Assembly (NCBI GenBank): GCA_020636905.1
Contig: JACJWX010000005.1
Span: 62,001-126,000, forward strand
Length of the DNA stretch: 64,000 nucleotides
Reading direction: 5' to 3'
From: Actinomycetota bacterium
GTDB taxonomy: Bacteria > Actinomycetota > Thermoleophilia > Miltoncostaeales > Miltoncostaeaceae
Positions 34,402-42,984 of the stretch are shown here, in pieces. The notes under the pieces are model-generated. The model was given only the letters and a program-made list of their open reading frames with translations, ran no database searches and was not told where the DNA came from. Both the position numbers and the translations under genes were made by a program. Position 1 is the stretch's first letter. The number at the start of each line of letters is the position of its first letter.

Positions 34402-34716
34402 CTACGCTCCGTCACTCGATCCGTCATCCCGGACCGTGTCGGACCCGGCGGTCTCGTCCTTGAGGATCCTGGCGACCGAAGCTTTGGCGATCCGGATCTC
34501 GACGTCCTCGGCGACCTCGAGGAGCAGGGTCTCGGCGTCCTCGATCTCGGTGACCGTGCCGTACACCCCGGCGGTGGTGACGATCTCGTCGCCGGCGGAC
34601 AGCGCGGTCATCGTCGCCTGCTGCTGGGCGCGGAGCCGACGCTGCGGCAGGACGACCATCATGTAGATGATCGCGCCGAACACGAGCAGGTAGATCAGGA
34701 GGAGGGATCCTCCCAC
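34402..34716 (-). CDS. yajC: Preprotein translocase accessory subunit YajC
   Basis: Small partner of SecDF. One N-terminal helix (LLLIYLLVFGAIIYMMVV) is followed by PQRRLRAQQQ and the cytoplasmic domain LSAGDEIVTTAGVYGTVTEI. The GTG at 34716 is preferred because AGGTGG lies eight bases before it; GTG codons at 34725 and 34728 would overlap that site. About 104 residues, ending acidic. A TAGGGT -10 box at 34756-34761 predicts a 33-base leader. Divergent from the PAP2 gene. Confidence 0.93.
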   Translation of the reverse strand: MGGSLLLIYLLVFGAIIYMMVVLPQRRLRAQQQATMTALSAGDEIVTTAGVYGTVTEIEDAETLLLEVAEDVEIRIAKASVARILKDETAGSDTVRDDGSSDGA

Positions 34717-34838
34717 GGGGCACACCACCTCGATTGGGGACCTGGGAGCTGGGGGACCCTAGCAAAGGCGTTCCCCGATTCATCGGCCCGGCGGTCCTCC
34801 ACGGGCCCGCGAGACCGTCGGTCAGCGGGGAGCGGTTG

Positions 34839-34844
34839 TAAGGT
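34839..34844 (+). promoter_or_regulatory. -10 box of the PAP2 gene
   Basis: TAAGGT ends nine bases before the GTG start, matching the leaderless pattern of other genes in the window. The same bases (TAAGG) could be read as a weak ribosome site instead. Confidence 0.45.
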
Positions 34845-34852
34845 ACCCGGTC

Positions 34853-35611
34853 GTGTGGATTTCGCGCGCCTGGCGCGCCCGCTGGCCCGGCGCGGCCGAG
34901 GTCGTCCTGTTCCTCGTGCTGACGGTGGTCTATGAGTGGGCGCGAGACCTCGTTGCACCGCAGTCCGCGGCGGACATCGCCGCGGCGTACCGCAACGCCA
35001 CGGACCTGGTGTCGTTCGAGGGTGGCCTGGGCCTGCACGTCGAGCCGGACATCCAGCGGATCACGCAGTCGATCATCGGGGGCGAGTTCGCCACCACCTG
35101 GTACTACACCCTGGCCCACACGCCCGGATTCATCATCTTCTTCTGGCTCGTCTGGCGCTTCTGGCGTGAGCACTACGCGTACATCCGCAACTGGTTCTGG
35201 GCCGCACACGTCGCGGCGGTGACGAGCTTCGCCCTCTTCCCCCTCGCTCCGCCCCGGCTCGACAATCCCGCCCTCGAGGACACGACACACGAGGCGCTCA
35301 AGCTCGGCGGCGCACTCGACTGGTTCCAGGGCTTCCGCAACGAGTACGCCGCGATGCCGTCGCTGCACATCGGCTACAACGTCTTCTACGCCCTGGTGCT
35401 CACGTGGCTGCTCCGCCCCATCGGCCGCATCCGCTACCTCGTCTGGATCCTCCCGCTCTGGATGACCTGGGTCACGGCCGCCACGGCCAACCACTATTGG
35501 ATGGACGGCGTCGGCGGTGCCGCATGCGTGCTCGCCGGAGGGATCGCCGTCCACCTCGTCATGGTCAAGGACCTCCCGCGCCCGTGGCGTCAGCGGGCGG
35601 TGGCCACGTGA
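34853..35611 (+). CDS. PAP2-family membrane phosphatase/phosphotransferase
   Basis: Integral membrane enzyme of 252 residues with about six helices. The catalytic motifs are AAMPSLHIGYN (PSxH type) and ANHYWMDGVGG (His and Asp of motif 3), with FPLAPPRL in between, a pattern of the PAP2_3 (inositolphosphotransferase Aur1/Ipt1-like) group in Actinobacteria. It may transfer or remove a phospho-headgroup on a lipid. The stop overlaps the start of a GT4 glycosyltransferase as GTGA, so the two probably act in one glycolipid or envelope pathway. Confidence 0.88.
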   Translation: MWISRAWRARWPGAAEVVLFLVLTVVYEWARDLVAPQSAADIAAAYRNATDLVSFEGGLGLHVEPDIQRITQSIIGGEFATTWYYTLAHTPGFIIFFWLVWRFWREHYAYIRNWFWAAHVAAVTSFALFPLAPPRLDNPALEDTTHEALKLGGALDWFQGFRNEYAAMPSLHIGYNVFYALVLTWLLRPIGRIRYLVWILPLWMTWVTAATANHYWMDGVGGAACVLAGGIAVHLVMVKDLPRPWRQRAVAT

Positions 35612-36843
35612 GGTCGCTGCGGATCGCGATGGTGACCGAGTATGCGTACCCGGTCCTCGGCGGCATCAGCGAACACGTCCACCACCTGTCGCTCCAGCTC
35701 GTCCGCCGCGGCCACGACGTCACCGTCGTGACCGGACGGGCGCCGTCGGACCGCATCGAGGAGGCCGCCGATCAGGACCGGCGCGCCCGGACGGAGCACG
35801 GCTACCGCACCGTCCGGCTGGGACGATCAGCCCCGGTGGTCACCAACGGATCGATCGCCCGGGTCACCGTCAGCCCGCGAGTGCTGGGTCTCGTCCGCCG
35901 CGCGACGGCGGGGATGGACGTCGTCCACACCCAGGGCCTCTTCGGGCCGGTACTGCCGCTCGTCGCACTCGCGACCAGCAGCGCGCCGTGCACCGTCGGC
36001 ACCTTCCACACCTACGCCGCGGGCGGCGACCACTGGGCCTACCGGCTCTTCCGGCCCGGTCTGCGGCGGCTCTGCGAGCGGCTGGATCGTCGCATCGCGG
36101 TGTCGCAGGTCTGCGTGGACTCCCTCCGCCCGCACGTCGGCGGTGAGTGGGACGTGATCCCGAACGGCATCGACACGGTGAGCTTCCACCCCCTGGCTCC
36201 CGGCGCCACCCCGGCCTCCGGCCCGCCGAGACTGCTTTTCGTCGGGCGGTTCGACGAGCGGAACGGACTCCACACGCTCCTCGACGCCGCCGCGCTGCTG
36301 CAGGACCGCGGGCTCGACTTCGCGGTCGACGTGGTCGGCGATGGTCCGGCGCGTCCCCGCTACGAGGCTCAGGCGCGCCGCCTGGGAATCTGGGACCGCA
36401 TCACCTGGCACGGTCTCCTGAACGAAGAACGCCCCGCGCTGTACCGGCGGGCCGCCCTTCTCGCCGCACCGTGCACGCTGGCGTCGTTCGGCGTGGTGCT
36501 GCTCGAGGCGTTCGCCTCCGGCATCCCGATCGTCTGCGCCGACAACGTCGGATTCCGCCAGGTCATCCGCGACGGTGCCCCCGGCCGCTTCGTGCCACCG
36601 GACGACCCGGCCGCCTTTGCGGCGGGCCTCGCGGAGGTGCTCAGCAACCCGACCCTGCGTGCCGCATGGGGAGTCGACGGACGCCGCATCGCCGAAGCGC
36701 GGTACGGCTGGCCGCAGGTCGCCGAGCGCATCGAGCGGCTGTACCTCGAGGTCCTCACGGGGGGTGCGGCGGCGCCCCCGGCCCCCACGCCGGTCACCAC
36801 GTCATCGTCAGCCCCGCCCGAACGCGAACTCCGCATCGCCTGA
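35608..36843 (+). CDS. GT4-family glycosyltransferase
   Basis: Retaining GT-B transferase of 411 residues. The N-terminal domain starts LRIAMVTEYAYPVLGGISEHV; the C-terminal nucleotide-sugar domain has LLFVGRFDERNG, VVGDGPARP and SFGVVLLEAFASGIPIV. Overall it resembles PimA-like mannosyltransferases. The usual EX7E motif reads A-x7-E here: Ala292 replaces the first Glu and Glu300 is kept. Coupled by GTGA to the PAP2 gene upstream. Acceptor and sugar unknown. The last 30 residues are a Pro/Thr/Ser-rich tail. Confidence 0.92.
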   Translation: MRSLRIAMVTEYAYPVLGGISEHVHHLSLQLVRRGHDVTVVTGRAPSDRIEEAADQDRRARTEHGYRTVRLGRSAPVVTNGSIARVTVSPRVLGLVRRATAGMDVVHTQGLFGPVLPLVALATSSAPCTVGTFHTYAAGGDHWAYRLFRPGLRRLCERLDRRIAVSQVCVDSLRPHVGGEWDVIPNGIDTVSFHPLAPGATPASGPPRLLFVGRFDERNGLHTLLDAAALLQDRGLDFAVDVVGDGPARPRYEAQARRLGIWDRITWHGLLNEERPALYRRAALLAAPCTLASFGVVLLEAFASGIPIVCADNVGFRQVIRDGAPGRFVPPDDPAAFAAGLAEVLSNPTLRAAWGVDGRRIAEARYGWPQVAERIERLYLEVLTGGAAAPPAPTPVTTSSSAPPERELRIA

Positions 36844-36852
36844 AAGGACCGC

Positions 36853-37767
36853 ATGGAGCCCCAGTCACTGACCGAACACCTGATGTACCGCCTCGTGGAC
36901 GTCACCGGCCTCGGACCGGCCGGCGATCTGCTGGAGCGGCTCGACGCGGCGCCGCCCGCCGTGCGACGCGGGTTGCGGAGTCAGGACGCCGAGACGGTCG
37001 GCCTGGCGGCATCCCTTCCGCTCGACCTCGCGGCCGCCCTCGTGGAAATCCGGCAGGAGGGCCTCGGCGACGACGGCCGCTTCGATCGCGAGGCCGCCGA
37101 CCGGTTCATGGCCGAGCAGGCGCAGAAGGGCGACGAGGACGGCGACGACGAAACGGACGACACGACCGCGGCGACCCGGCTGGTCGCCGACGCGCATCGC
37201 CTGCTGGGGGTCGACGAGGACTGCGAACCCTGTCGAGCCTGGGCGGTGGCCCTGGCCGAGGGCCGCGAGCTGGACGCCGACGAGCATGGTCACCACACGC
37301 CCGACTCCCTCCTCGACGTGGTCGCCGAGAACCACCCCGCGGAGGTCGACGACTGGGCGCCGCAGATCGCGCTGCGAATCGCGCGCAGCGCCGGCGACGC
37401 GTTCCTGCACGGCGCGGGCTTCAACGCGCTCCACGAGGTCGTCGCCCACGCCGAGGGTGCCCCGGGGCTGTCCGAGGCGGGACGGCAGCAGGCCCATGCC
37501 CTGCAGCACGTGGGCATGGCCCGCACCGCTCAGGTCGGCGAGGTCCACGCGCTCGGCATCGCGCTCCAGCTGCTCGGGGCCGACGGCGGGGTTGCGGAAC
37601 GGCTCCGCTCCGCGGAGACCGAGGCGCACACCGAGGTCATGAAGCTCGCCGGAGTCCCCGCGGCGGTCACAGTCGGCATGGTGGCGCAGATCGTCGAACA
37701 GGGGCTGGCCAGCGCGCCGCCTCCCGTCCCGACCCGCCGCCTGCCCAAGGGGAAGCGGCGGCGGTGA
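36853..37767 (+). CDS. Hypothetical protein with a CxxC motif
   Basis: Not recognised. 304 residues, soluble, helical and rich in Ala/Glu/Asp. A very acidic linker at about 92-105 (GDEDGDDETDD) separates an N-terminal part from a larger C-terminal part that contains Cys124-x-x-Cys127 (DCEPC) and several His residues (EHGHHTPD), then ends basic (PKGKRRR). ATG has AAAGGA just upstream. The stop overlaps the GTG of the aldo/keto reductase. Metal or disulfide chemistry at the CxxC is possible but unproven. Confidence 0.75.
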   Translation: MEPQSLTEHLMYRLVDVTGLGPAGDLLERLDAAPPAVRRGLRSQDAETVGLAASLPLDLAAALVEIRQEGLGDDGRFDREAADRFMAEQAQKGDEDGDDETDDTTAATRLVADAHRLLGVDEDCEPCRAWAVALAEGRELDADEHGHHTPDSLLDVVAENHPAEVDDWAPQIALRIARSAGDAFLHGAGFNALHEVVAHAEGAPGLSEAGRQQAHALQHVGMARTAQVGEVHALGIALQLLGADGGVAERLRSAETEAHTEVMKLAGVPAAVTVGMVAQIVEQGLASAPPPVPTRRLPKGKRRR

Positions 37768-38732
37768 GCCCGACGCCGATCCCGCTGCGCCGACTCGGCC
37801 GGAACGGTCCGCAGGTCACGCGGATCGGGCTCGGCATGGCGGCGCTGGGTCGGCCCGGGTACATCAATCTGGGTCACGGGCGTGACCTGGACGGGTGCCG
37901 CGAGCACGACGAGATGGAGCGCCACGCCCACGAGATGCTGAACGCCGCGCACCTCGCGGGCATCCGCTACGTCGATTGCGCGCGCAGCTACGGGGACGCC
38001 GAAGCGTTCGTGGCGTCGTGGTTGCGGGCGCGGGGCGACGATGTCGACGACGTGGTCGTCGGATCCAAGTGGGGCTACACCTACGTGGCGGATTGGCGGG
38101 TCGACGTGGACGTCCACGAGGTCAAGGACCACTCGCCGGCCACGCTGGAACGTCAACTCGCGACGTCGCGCGACACGCTCGGGGGACGGTTGCGGCTCTA
38201 TCAGATCCACTCCGCCACGCGTGAGTCCGGCGTCCTGACAGATCGTGCCGTTCTCGCGCGCCTGGCCGAGTTGCGGTCGGATGGCATCGCGGTCGGTCTT
38301 TCGACCAGCGGGCCCGCGCAGTCGGAGACCATCGACGACGCCATCGCCACCGGAGCGTTCGACACGGTGCAGGCGACGTTCAACGCGCTCGAGGTGTCGG
38401 CCGGCCCCGCGCTGCGACGGGCCCACGAGGCCGGGATGGGCGTCATCATCAAGGAAGCGGTTGCCAACGGGCGCCTGACCCCGCGTGGTGACGCGGCCGC
38501 GAACGCCCGCCTGGTGGCCGCCGCGGACGGGGCCGGTCCGGACGCGGCCGCGCTCGCCTGGGTGCTCGCGCACGACTTCGTCGATTGTGTGCTCCTCGGA
38601 GCCACCACCCGGGAGCAGCTCACGTCGAATCTCGGCGCACTGGACGTGGAGGTCGACGTCCCGGCCACCACGTCGCTTGCGGAGGCACCCGCCGACTACT
38701 GGGCCGCACGCGCGAAGCTGACGTGGAACTGA
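37764..38732 (+). CDS. Aldo/keto reductase
   Basis: Second AKR of the window, 322 residues, with the catalytic set in YVDCARSYGDAEAF (Asp, Tyr), VVGSKWGY (Lys) and LYQIHSATRES (His). The GTG at 37764 overlaps the preceding stop as GTGA; a much longer open frame upstream is a shadow of the glycosyltransferase. The family is closer to L-galactose/D-threo-aldose dehydrogenase-like AKRs than to the copy at 16.6 kb. Likely co-transcribed with the glycosyltransferase and the unknown gene; substrate unknown. Confidence 0.9.
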   Translation: MSPTPIPLRRLGRNGPQVTRIGLGMAALGRPGYINLGHGRDLDGCREHDEMERHAHEMLNAAHLAGIRYVDCARSYGDAEAFVASWLRARGDDVDDVVVGSKWGYTYVADWRVDVDVHEVKDHSPATLERQLATSRDTLGGRLRLYQIHSATRESGVLTDRAVLARLAELRSDGIAVGLSTSGPAQSETIDDAIATGAFDTVQATFNALEVSAGPALRRAHEAGMGVIIKEAVANGRLTPRGDAAANARLVAAADGAGPDAAALAWVLAHDFVDCVLLGATTREQLTSNLGALDVEVDVPATTSLAEAPADYWAARAKLTWN

Positions 38733-38756
38733 GGCGCGGCCCCGGCCACCGGCGGG

Positions 38757-38785
38757 CCGACGCACCCGTCGCGCCCCGGTAACGT
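38757..38785 (+). promoter_or_regulatory. Promoter of argG, leaderless
   Basis: CCGACG (38757-38762) and TAACGT (38780-38785) are 17 bases apart. The last T of the -10 is eight bases before the ATG, so transcription should start at or next to the A of ATG. No ribosome site is present. Confidence 0.6.
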
Positions 38786-38792
38786 TCCGGGC

Positions 38793-40226
38793 ATGTCCAA
38801 GGTTCTCCACTCCCTCCCCGTCGGCGAACGGGTCGGAATCGCTTTCTCGGGCGGGCTCGACACGTCGGTCGCCGTCGCCTGGATGCGCGAACGCGGCGCG
38901 ATCCCCTGCACCTACACCGCCGACCTCGGCCAGTACGACGAGCCGGACATCGGATCGGTTCCGGGACGCGCGGCCGCGTACGGCGCCGAGATCTCCCGCC
39001 TCGTCGACTGCACGCAGCTCCTGGTGACCGAGGGGTTCTCGGCGCTCGCGTGCGGCGCGTTCCACATCCGCTCCGGCGGCCGGACCTACTTCAACACCAC
39101 GCCGCTCGGCCGTGCCGTGACCGGCACCCTGCTCGTCCGGGCCATGGCCGACGACGACGTGTCCATCTGGGGCGACGGATCGACCTACAAGGGCAACGAC
39201 ATCGAGCGGTTCTACCGCTACGGACTGCTGGCCAACCCGGCGCTGCGGATCTACAAGCCCTGGCTCGACCACGACTTCGTGCGCGAACTGGGCGGGCGCC
39301 ACGAGATGAGCGCCTGGCTCAGCGAACGTGACCTCCCCTACCGGGACTCCCAGGAGAAGGCCTACTCGACCGACGCCAACATCTGGGGGGCGACGCACGA
39401 GGCGAAGCACCTGGAGCACCTCGACACGTCCATGGAGATCGTCGAGCCGATCATGGGCGTGCCGTTCTGGCGGGACGACGTCGCCATCGACAGCGAGGCG
39501 GTCACCGTCGAATACCGCGAAGGCCGCCCGGTCCGGATCAACGGCGACGACTTCGGCGGCGACCCGGTGGCCCTCGTCCACGAGGCGAACCGCATCGGCG
39601 GACGCCATGGACTCGGGATGAGCGACCAGATCGAGAACCGGATCATCGAAGCCAAGAGCCGCGGCATCTACGAGGCCCCCGGGATGGCCCTGCTGCACAT
39701 CACCTACGAGCGTCTCCTCAACGCGGTGCACAACGAAGACACCGTCAGCCAGTACCACAGCGAGGGCCGCAAGCTGGGACGCCTGCTGTACGAAGGTCGC
39801 TGGCTCGATCCGCAGTCCCTGATGATCCGCCAGGCCGTGGAGCGCTGGGTGGCGTCCGCGGTCACCGGCGAGGTCACGCTGCGTCTGCGCCGCGGCGAGG
39901 ACTACACCATCGTCCGCACCGAGGGCGACGACTTCAGCTACCAGCCCGACCGGCTCTCGATGGAGCGCACCGAGGACGCGGCATTCGGCCCCATGGACCG
40001 CATCGGTCAGCTCACGATGCGCAACCTGGACATCGCCGATTCGCGGACCCGGCTCGAGCGATACGCGCAACAGGGGCTGCTCGGCGGCGGTGCCGCCGAT
40101 CTCGTCCGCGACCTCACGCCGGGAGGCGGCCAGGCCATCAGCGCGCGGGCGGACGATCCGGTGGAGGTCGATGCCCGCGAGGTCGAGTCGCTCGACGACG
40201 CCGCCATGGAGTTCGGCGCGGACTGA
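38793..40226 (+). CDS. argG: Argininosuccinate synthase, long (E. coli-type) form
   Basis: Joins citrulline and aspartate using ATP in arginine synthesis. The 477 residues carry the PP-loop FSGGLDTSVAVAWM near the start, TYFNTTPLGRAVTGT, GDGSTYKGNDIERFYRYGLL and NRIGGRHGLGMSDQIENRII. These match the roughly 447-residue E. coli type; the 400-residue type is what many Actinobacteria carry. A further 30 acidic residues extend the C-terminus. No other arg gene is nearby. Its stop codon lies inside a hairpin shared with moeA. Transfer from another lineage is possible but base composition is not distinct. Confidence 0.97.
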   Translation: MSKVLHSLPVGERVGIAFSGGLDTSVAVAWMRERGAIPCTYTADLGQYDEPDIGSVPGRAAAYGAEISRLVDCTQLLVTEGFSALACGAFHIRSGGRTYFNTTPLGRAVTGTLLVRAMADDDVSIWGDGSTYKGNDIERFYRYGLLANPALRIYKPWLDHDFVRELGGRHEMSAWLSERDLPYRDSQEKAYSTDANIWGATHEAKHLEHLDTSMEIVEPIMGVPFWRDDVAIDSEAVTVEYREGRPVRINGDDFGGDPVALVHEANRIGGRHGLGMSDQIENRIIEAKSRGIYEAPGMALLHITYERLLNAVHNEDTVSQYHSEGRKLGRLLYEGRWLDPQSLMIRQAVERWVASAVTGEVTLRLRRGEDYTIVRTEGDDFSYQPDRLSMERTEDAAFGPMDRIGQLTMRNLDIADSRTRLERYAQQGLLGGGAADLVRDLTPGGGQAISARADDPVEVDAREVESLDDAAMEFGAD

Positions 40227-40247
40227 CGATCCGCGGGGCGGTCAGTC
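40221..40247. terminator. Shared hairpin at the argG/moeA convergent ends
   Basis: GACTGAC (40221-40227) pairs with GTCAGTC (40241-40247) around 13 bases. The TGA of argG lies in the left arm and the stop of moeA in the right arm. No U-tract on either side. Probably bidirectional. Confidence 0.5.
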
Positions 40248-41399
40248 GAGCGGCGACCACGGTACGGAGGCACCCGGAGGATCCTCCGGGTGCACCAGCG
40301 CGAGGGCGTTTGCCAGCGCCAGATTGGTCACCGCGTGGGCCGTTTCGGCGGCGAGCGGGTGCAGGACGCCGGCGCGCATGATGCACCGGACCGCGCTGGG
40401 CGTTCCCGCGGTGCGGGCGACGGACGCGCCGAGGGGGGCCCGGTACTCCCAGTTGAGCGGATGCCCGAGCAATCCGCGTCCGGCCAGCTGCCAGCCCACC
40501 GCGGCGGCCACCGGATCACCCGGCAGCACGAGCACCGTCGCGTCCGCGTGGGTTCGGATGCGCAGGGACTCGCACGGGTCGACCAGCAACCCGTCGACGA
40601 TCGACTCCATCCCGAGATGGGTGAGCGCGCGGTCGACCGGGCGTGGAACGGCCGGCGTGTCGCCGCCCACCATCACGATGAGATCGACCGCGCTCGCGAG
40701 GGCGGCTTCGATGGCGGACACCACCGCGTCCTGCCGGTTCTCGACGCTGACGCTGCGGGCGACCATGGCTCCCGCGGCGACGATCTGGGCGGCGAGCCCG
40801 ACGGGGTTCGCGTCGATGCGCTGCCAGGGGCGCAGGCGTGATCCGAGCGGCAGCATGCCGTCGCCCACGCTCACCACCGCCACGCGCGGCCGTGCGAGCA
40901 CGGGGATACGGGCGTGTCCCACGGCCGCCATGGCCGCGACGGCGGTGGCCGGGACGACCATCCCCGCGTGCAGCATGAGGACGCCCTCCATGATGACCTC
41001 GCCGCTGCGGCGGACGTGCTCGCCGGGATCATGGTCTCCGCGGATCTCGATCATTCCCGAGAGCGTCCCGGCCTCGGCGAGCGGTACGACGGTGTCCGCC
41101 CCCCTGGGCAACGGGGACCCGGCGGCGACCCTGACGGCCTGGCCTTCGTCGATCGGGCGCGGCGGCTCGTGTCCGGGGACGCTGTCGGCCATCGCGCTGA
41201 GCAGTCCCGGCGTGTCGGCGGCCCGCACCGCGATCCCATCCGTCGCGGCGACGTCGAGGGCCGGAATCGCCACCAGCGCCCGGAGATCGGCCGCCAGCGT
41301 GCGGCCGACGGCATCGGCGACGTCGACCATCTCCGCGGCCGGTGTCGCCCGCAGCCGGTCGCATTCCTCGACCAGGCGGCTGAGGGTCACCGCCGGCAC
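40242..41399 (-). CDS. Divergent MoeA-like protein
   Basis: Belongs to the molybdopterin molybdotransferase family, which inserts molybdate into the cofactor. The 385 residues keep the domain order and several motifs: VAATDGIAV (Asp54), SPLPRGADTVV, GEHVRRSGEVI, RIDANPVGL and LPGDPVAAAVG. Yet the TGDEL motif reads VGDGM (Gly181 where Glu is expected), the GGVSxG motif reads GGDTPA, and the later Lys-rich KPGKP block is missing. Catalysis is doubtful; it may bind or sense the cofactor. GGAG lies five bases before the GTG. It is 25 kb from the mod operon, and no moaA or moeB is here. Confidence 0.8.
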   Translation of the reverse strand: MPAVTLSRLVEECDRLRATPAAEMVDVADAVGRTLAADLRALVAIPALDVAATDGIAVRAADTPGLLSAMADSVPGHEPPRPIDEGQAVRVAAGSPLPRGADTVVPLAEAGTLSGMIEIRGDHDPGEHVRRSGEVIMEGVLMLHAGMVVPATAVAAMAAVGHARIPVLARPRVAVVSVGDGMLPLGSRLRPWQRIDANPVGLAAQIVAAGAMVARSVSVENRQDAVVSAIEAALASAVDLIVMVGGDTPAVPRPVDRALTHLGMESIVDGLLVDPCESLRIRTHADATVLVLPGDPVAAAVGWQLAGRGLLGHPLNWEYRAPLGASVARTAGTPSAVRCIMRAGVLHPLAAETAHAVTNLALANALALVHPEDPPGASVPWSPLD

Positions 41400-41529
41400 G
41401 GCGCTCCAGGGCTCGGACGCGGGCCGCTACCGCCGCGGTCGCCGCGAGGGCCCGCGTCGGATGCCGATGTGGAACGCCACTCCTGACGGGTCATGACCCG
41501 CAGAATATCCCGATGGCACGCCCCTCCCG

Positions 41530-41535
41530 TAGGCT
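41530..41535 (+). promoter_or_regulatory. -10 box of the FKBP gene, leaderless
   Basis: TAGGCT ends eight bases before the ATG at 41543. The same hexamer occurs at both divergent starts near 53.2 kb. Confidence 0.6.
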
Positions 41536-41542
41536 TGCGCCC

Positions 41543-41920
41543 ATGACACAGCGCACAAAACCCACCATCACCGTTCCCGAAGGCACACCGCCGACGGAAC
41601 TGCTCATCGAGGACATCGAGGTCGGCGACGGCCCGGAGGCGACGCCGGGATCGACTCCGGTGATGCACTACGTCGGGGTCTCCTGGTCGACCGGCAAAGA
41701 GTTCGACGCCTCATGGAACCGGAACGACACGTTCAGCTTCGCGCTCGGCCGAGGCCAGGTCATCGGCGGCTGGGACCAGGGCGTCGCGGGCATGCGCGTC
41801 GGCGGTCGCCGCCGGCTCACCATCCCTCCGGATCTCGGATACGGCGCCCGTGGCGCCGGCGGCGTCATCGCACCGAACGAAACGCTGGTGTTCGTGGTCG
41901 ACCTGGTCGACCTGACCTAG
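41543..41920 (+). CDS. FKBP-type peptidyl-prolyl isomerase
   Basis: Small cytoplasmic protein-folding isomerase, about 125 residues. FKBP core: VMHYVGVSWSTGKEFDASW, FALGRGQVIGGWDQGVAGM, GGRRRLTIPPDLGYGARG and NETLVFVVDLVDL. The conserved Asp, Trp and Tyr of the binding pocket are visible. The ATG at 41543 is chosen over a longer frame because homology begins there and a TAGGCT box ends eight bases upstream. The stop sits at the edge of a hairpin shared with ruvB. Confidence 0.95.
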   Translation: MTQRTKPTITVPEGTPPTELLIEDIEVGDGPEATPGSTPVMHYVGVSWSTGKEFDASWNRNDTFSFALGRGQVIGGWDQGVAGMRVGGRRRLTIPPDLGYGARGAGGVIAPNETLVFVVDLVDLT

Positions 41921-41942
41921 CACCGGACGGCGGGCCGGTGCT
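41919..41942. terminator. Hairpin between the FKBP gene and ruvB
   Basis: AGCACCGG (41919-41926) pairs perfectly with CCGGTGCT (41935-41942) around eight bases. The left arm contains the last two bases of the FKBP stop codon. Convergent position suggests a bidirectional terminator; no U-tract. Confidence 0.6.
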
Positions 41943-41958
41943 CCCCGGCCACCGACGC

Positions 41959-42984
41959 TCAGGGATCGAAGAGCACCGGCGCCTCGGCGGGAGGTTCGAG
42001 TCCCAGATGCCGGTATGCGCGCGGGGTCGCCACGCGGCCCCGCGGCGTCCGCGCGATGAGCCCCTCCTGGAGCAGGTACGGCTCGTAGACGTCCTCGATG
42101 GTGTCCGCGGCTTCGCCCACGCTGTCCGCAAGCGTGCCCAGGCCCACCGGACGCCCCTCGAACGTCGACGCGAGGCATTCGAGCAGCCGCCGGTCGAGCG
42201 GTTCCAGACCGAGCACGTCGACTTCGAGCAGATCGAGCGCCTCCGCGGCCAGACCGGCGTCCACGACCGAGGTCCCGCGGACCTGCGCCACGTCGCGGAC
42301 CCGACGCACAAGGCGATTCGCGATCCGGGGGGTCCCCCGGGAGCGTGCCGCGATCTGCTCAGCACCGGACGCATCCACGTCCAAACCGAGCAGTCCGGCC
42401 GATCTGGTGACGATGCGTCCGAGTTCGTCCGACGTGTACGGGTTGAGACGCTCGACCACGCCGAAGCGGCCGAGCAGCGGCCCGGAGAGCAGCCCGGTGC
42501 GCGTGGTGGCGCCCACCAGCGTGAACGGGGGCAGATCCAGGCGCAGCGTGCGAGCCGACGGGCCCTGTCCCAGCACGACGTCGAGGGCGAAGTCCTCCAT
42601 CGCCGGGTACAGCACCTCCTCCACCGCTCGCCCGAGGCGGTGGATCTCGTCGATGAAGAGCACGTCGTTGGGTTCGAGGGCGGTCAGGATCGCCGCGAGG
42701 TCACCCTTGCGCTCGATCACCGGGCCGCTCGTCGTGTGGAAGCCCACCTGGAGCTCGGTGGCGATGATGCGCGCGAGGCTCGTCTTGCCGAGTCCGGGGG
42801 GCCCCGCGAGGAGGACGTGGTCCAGCGCCTCCTCGCGCTGGCGCGCGGCCTCGAGGAAGATGGCCAGCTTCTGGCGGGCGGGTTCCTGGCCCACGAACAC
42901 GTCCAGGCGCTGAGGGCGCAGCGCCCGGTCGATGTCCACGTCGTCCGGCCGGTCGTTCGGGTCGGTCAGGCGGGTGTCGCTCAT
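41959..42984 (-). CDS. ruvB: Holliday junction branch-migration ATPase RuvB
   Basis: Hexameric motor that drives branch migration with RuvA. The 341 residues contain LLAGPPGLGKTSLA (Walker A), VLFIDEIHRL (Walker B), GATTRTGLLSGPLLGRFG (sensor 1/Arg-finger region) and the winged-helix end RTPRGRVATPRAYRHLGL. ATG overlaps the ruvA stop as ATGA. ruvC is not present next to ruvA. Confidence 0.98.
   Translation of the reverse strand: MSDTRLTDPNDRPDDVDIDRALRPQRLDVFVGQEPARQKLAIFLEAARQREEALDHVLLAGPPGLGKTSLARIIATELQVGFHTTSGPVIERKGDLAAILTALEPNDVLFIDEIHRLGRAVEEVLYPAMEDFALDVVLGQGPSARTLRLDLPPFTLVGATTRTGLLSGPLLGRFGVVERLNPYTSDELGRIVTRSAGLLGLDVDASGAEQIAARSRGTPRIANRLVRRVRDVAQVRGTSVVDAGLAAEALDLLEVDVLGLEPLDRRLLECLASTFEGRPVGLGTLADSVGEAADTIEDVYEPYLLQEGLIARTPRGRVATPRAYRHLGLEPPAEAPVLFDP

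Noticed and set aside
36147..37763. Very long plus-strand frame continuing into the second aldo/keto reductase
   Set aside because: Reads out of frame through the glycosyltransferase and the CxxC gene; homology begins at the GTGA junction at 37764.
37530..40070. Long minus-strand frame opposite the aldo/keto reductase and argG
   Set aside because: Shadow of codon bias; no ribosome site or recognisable domain, and argG is certain.
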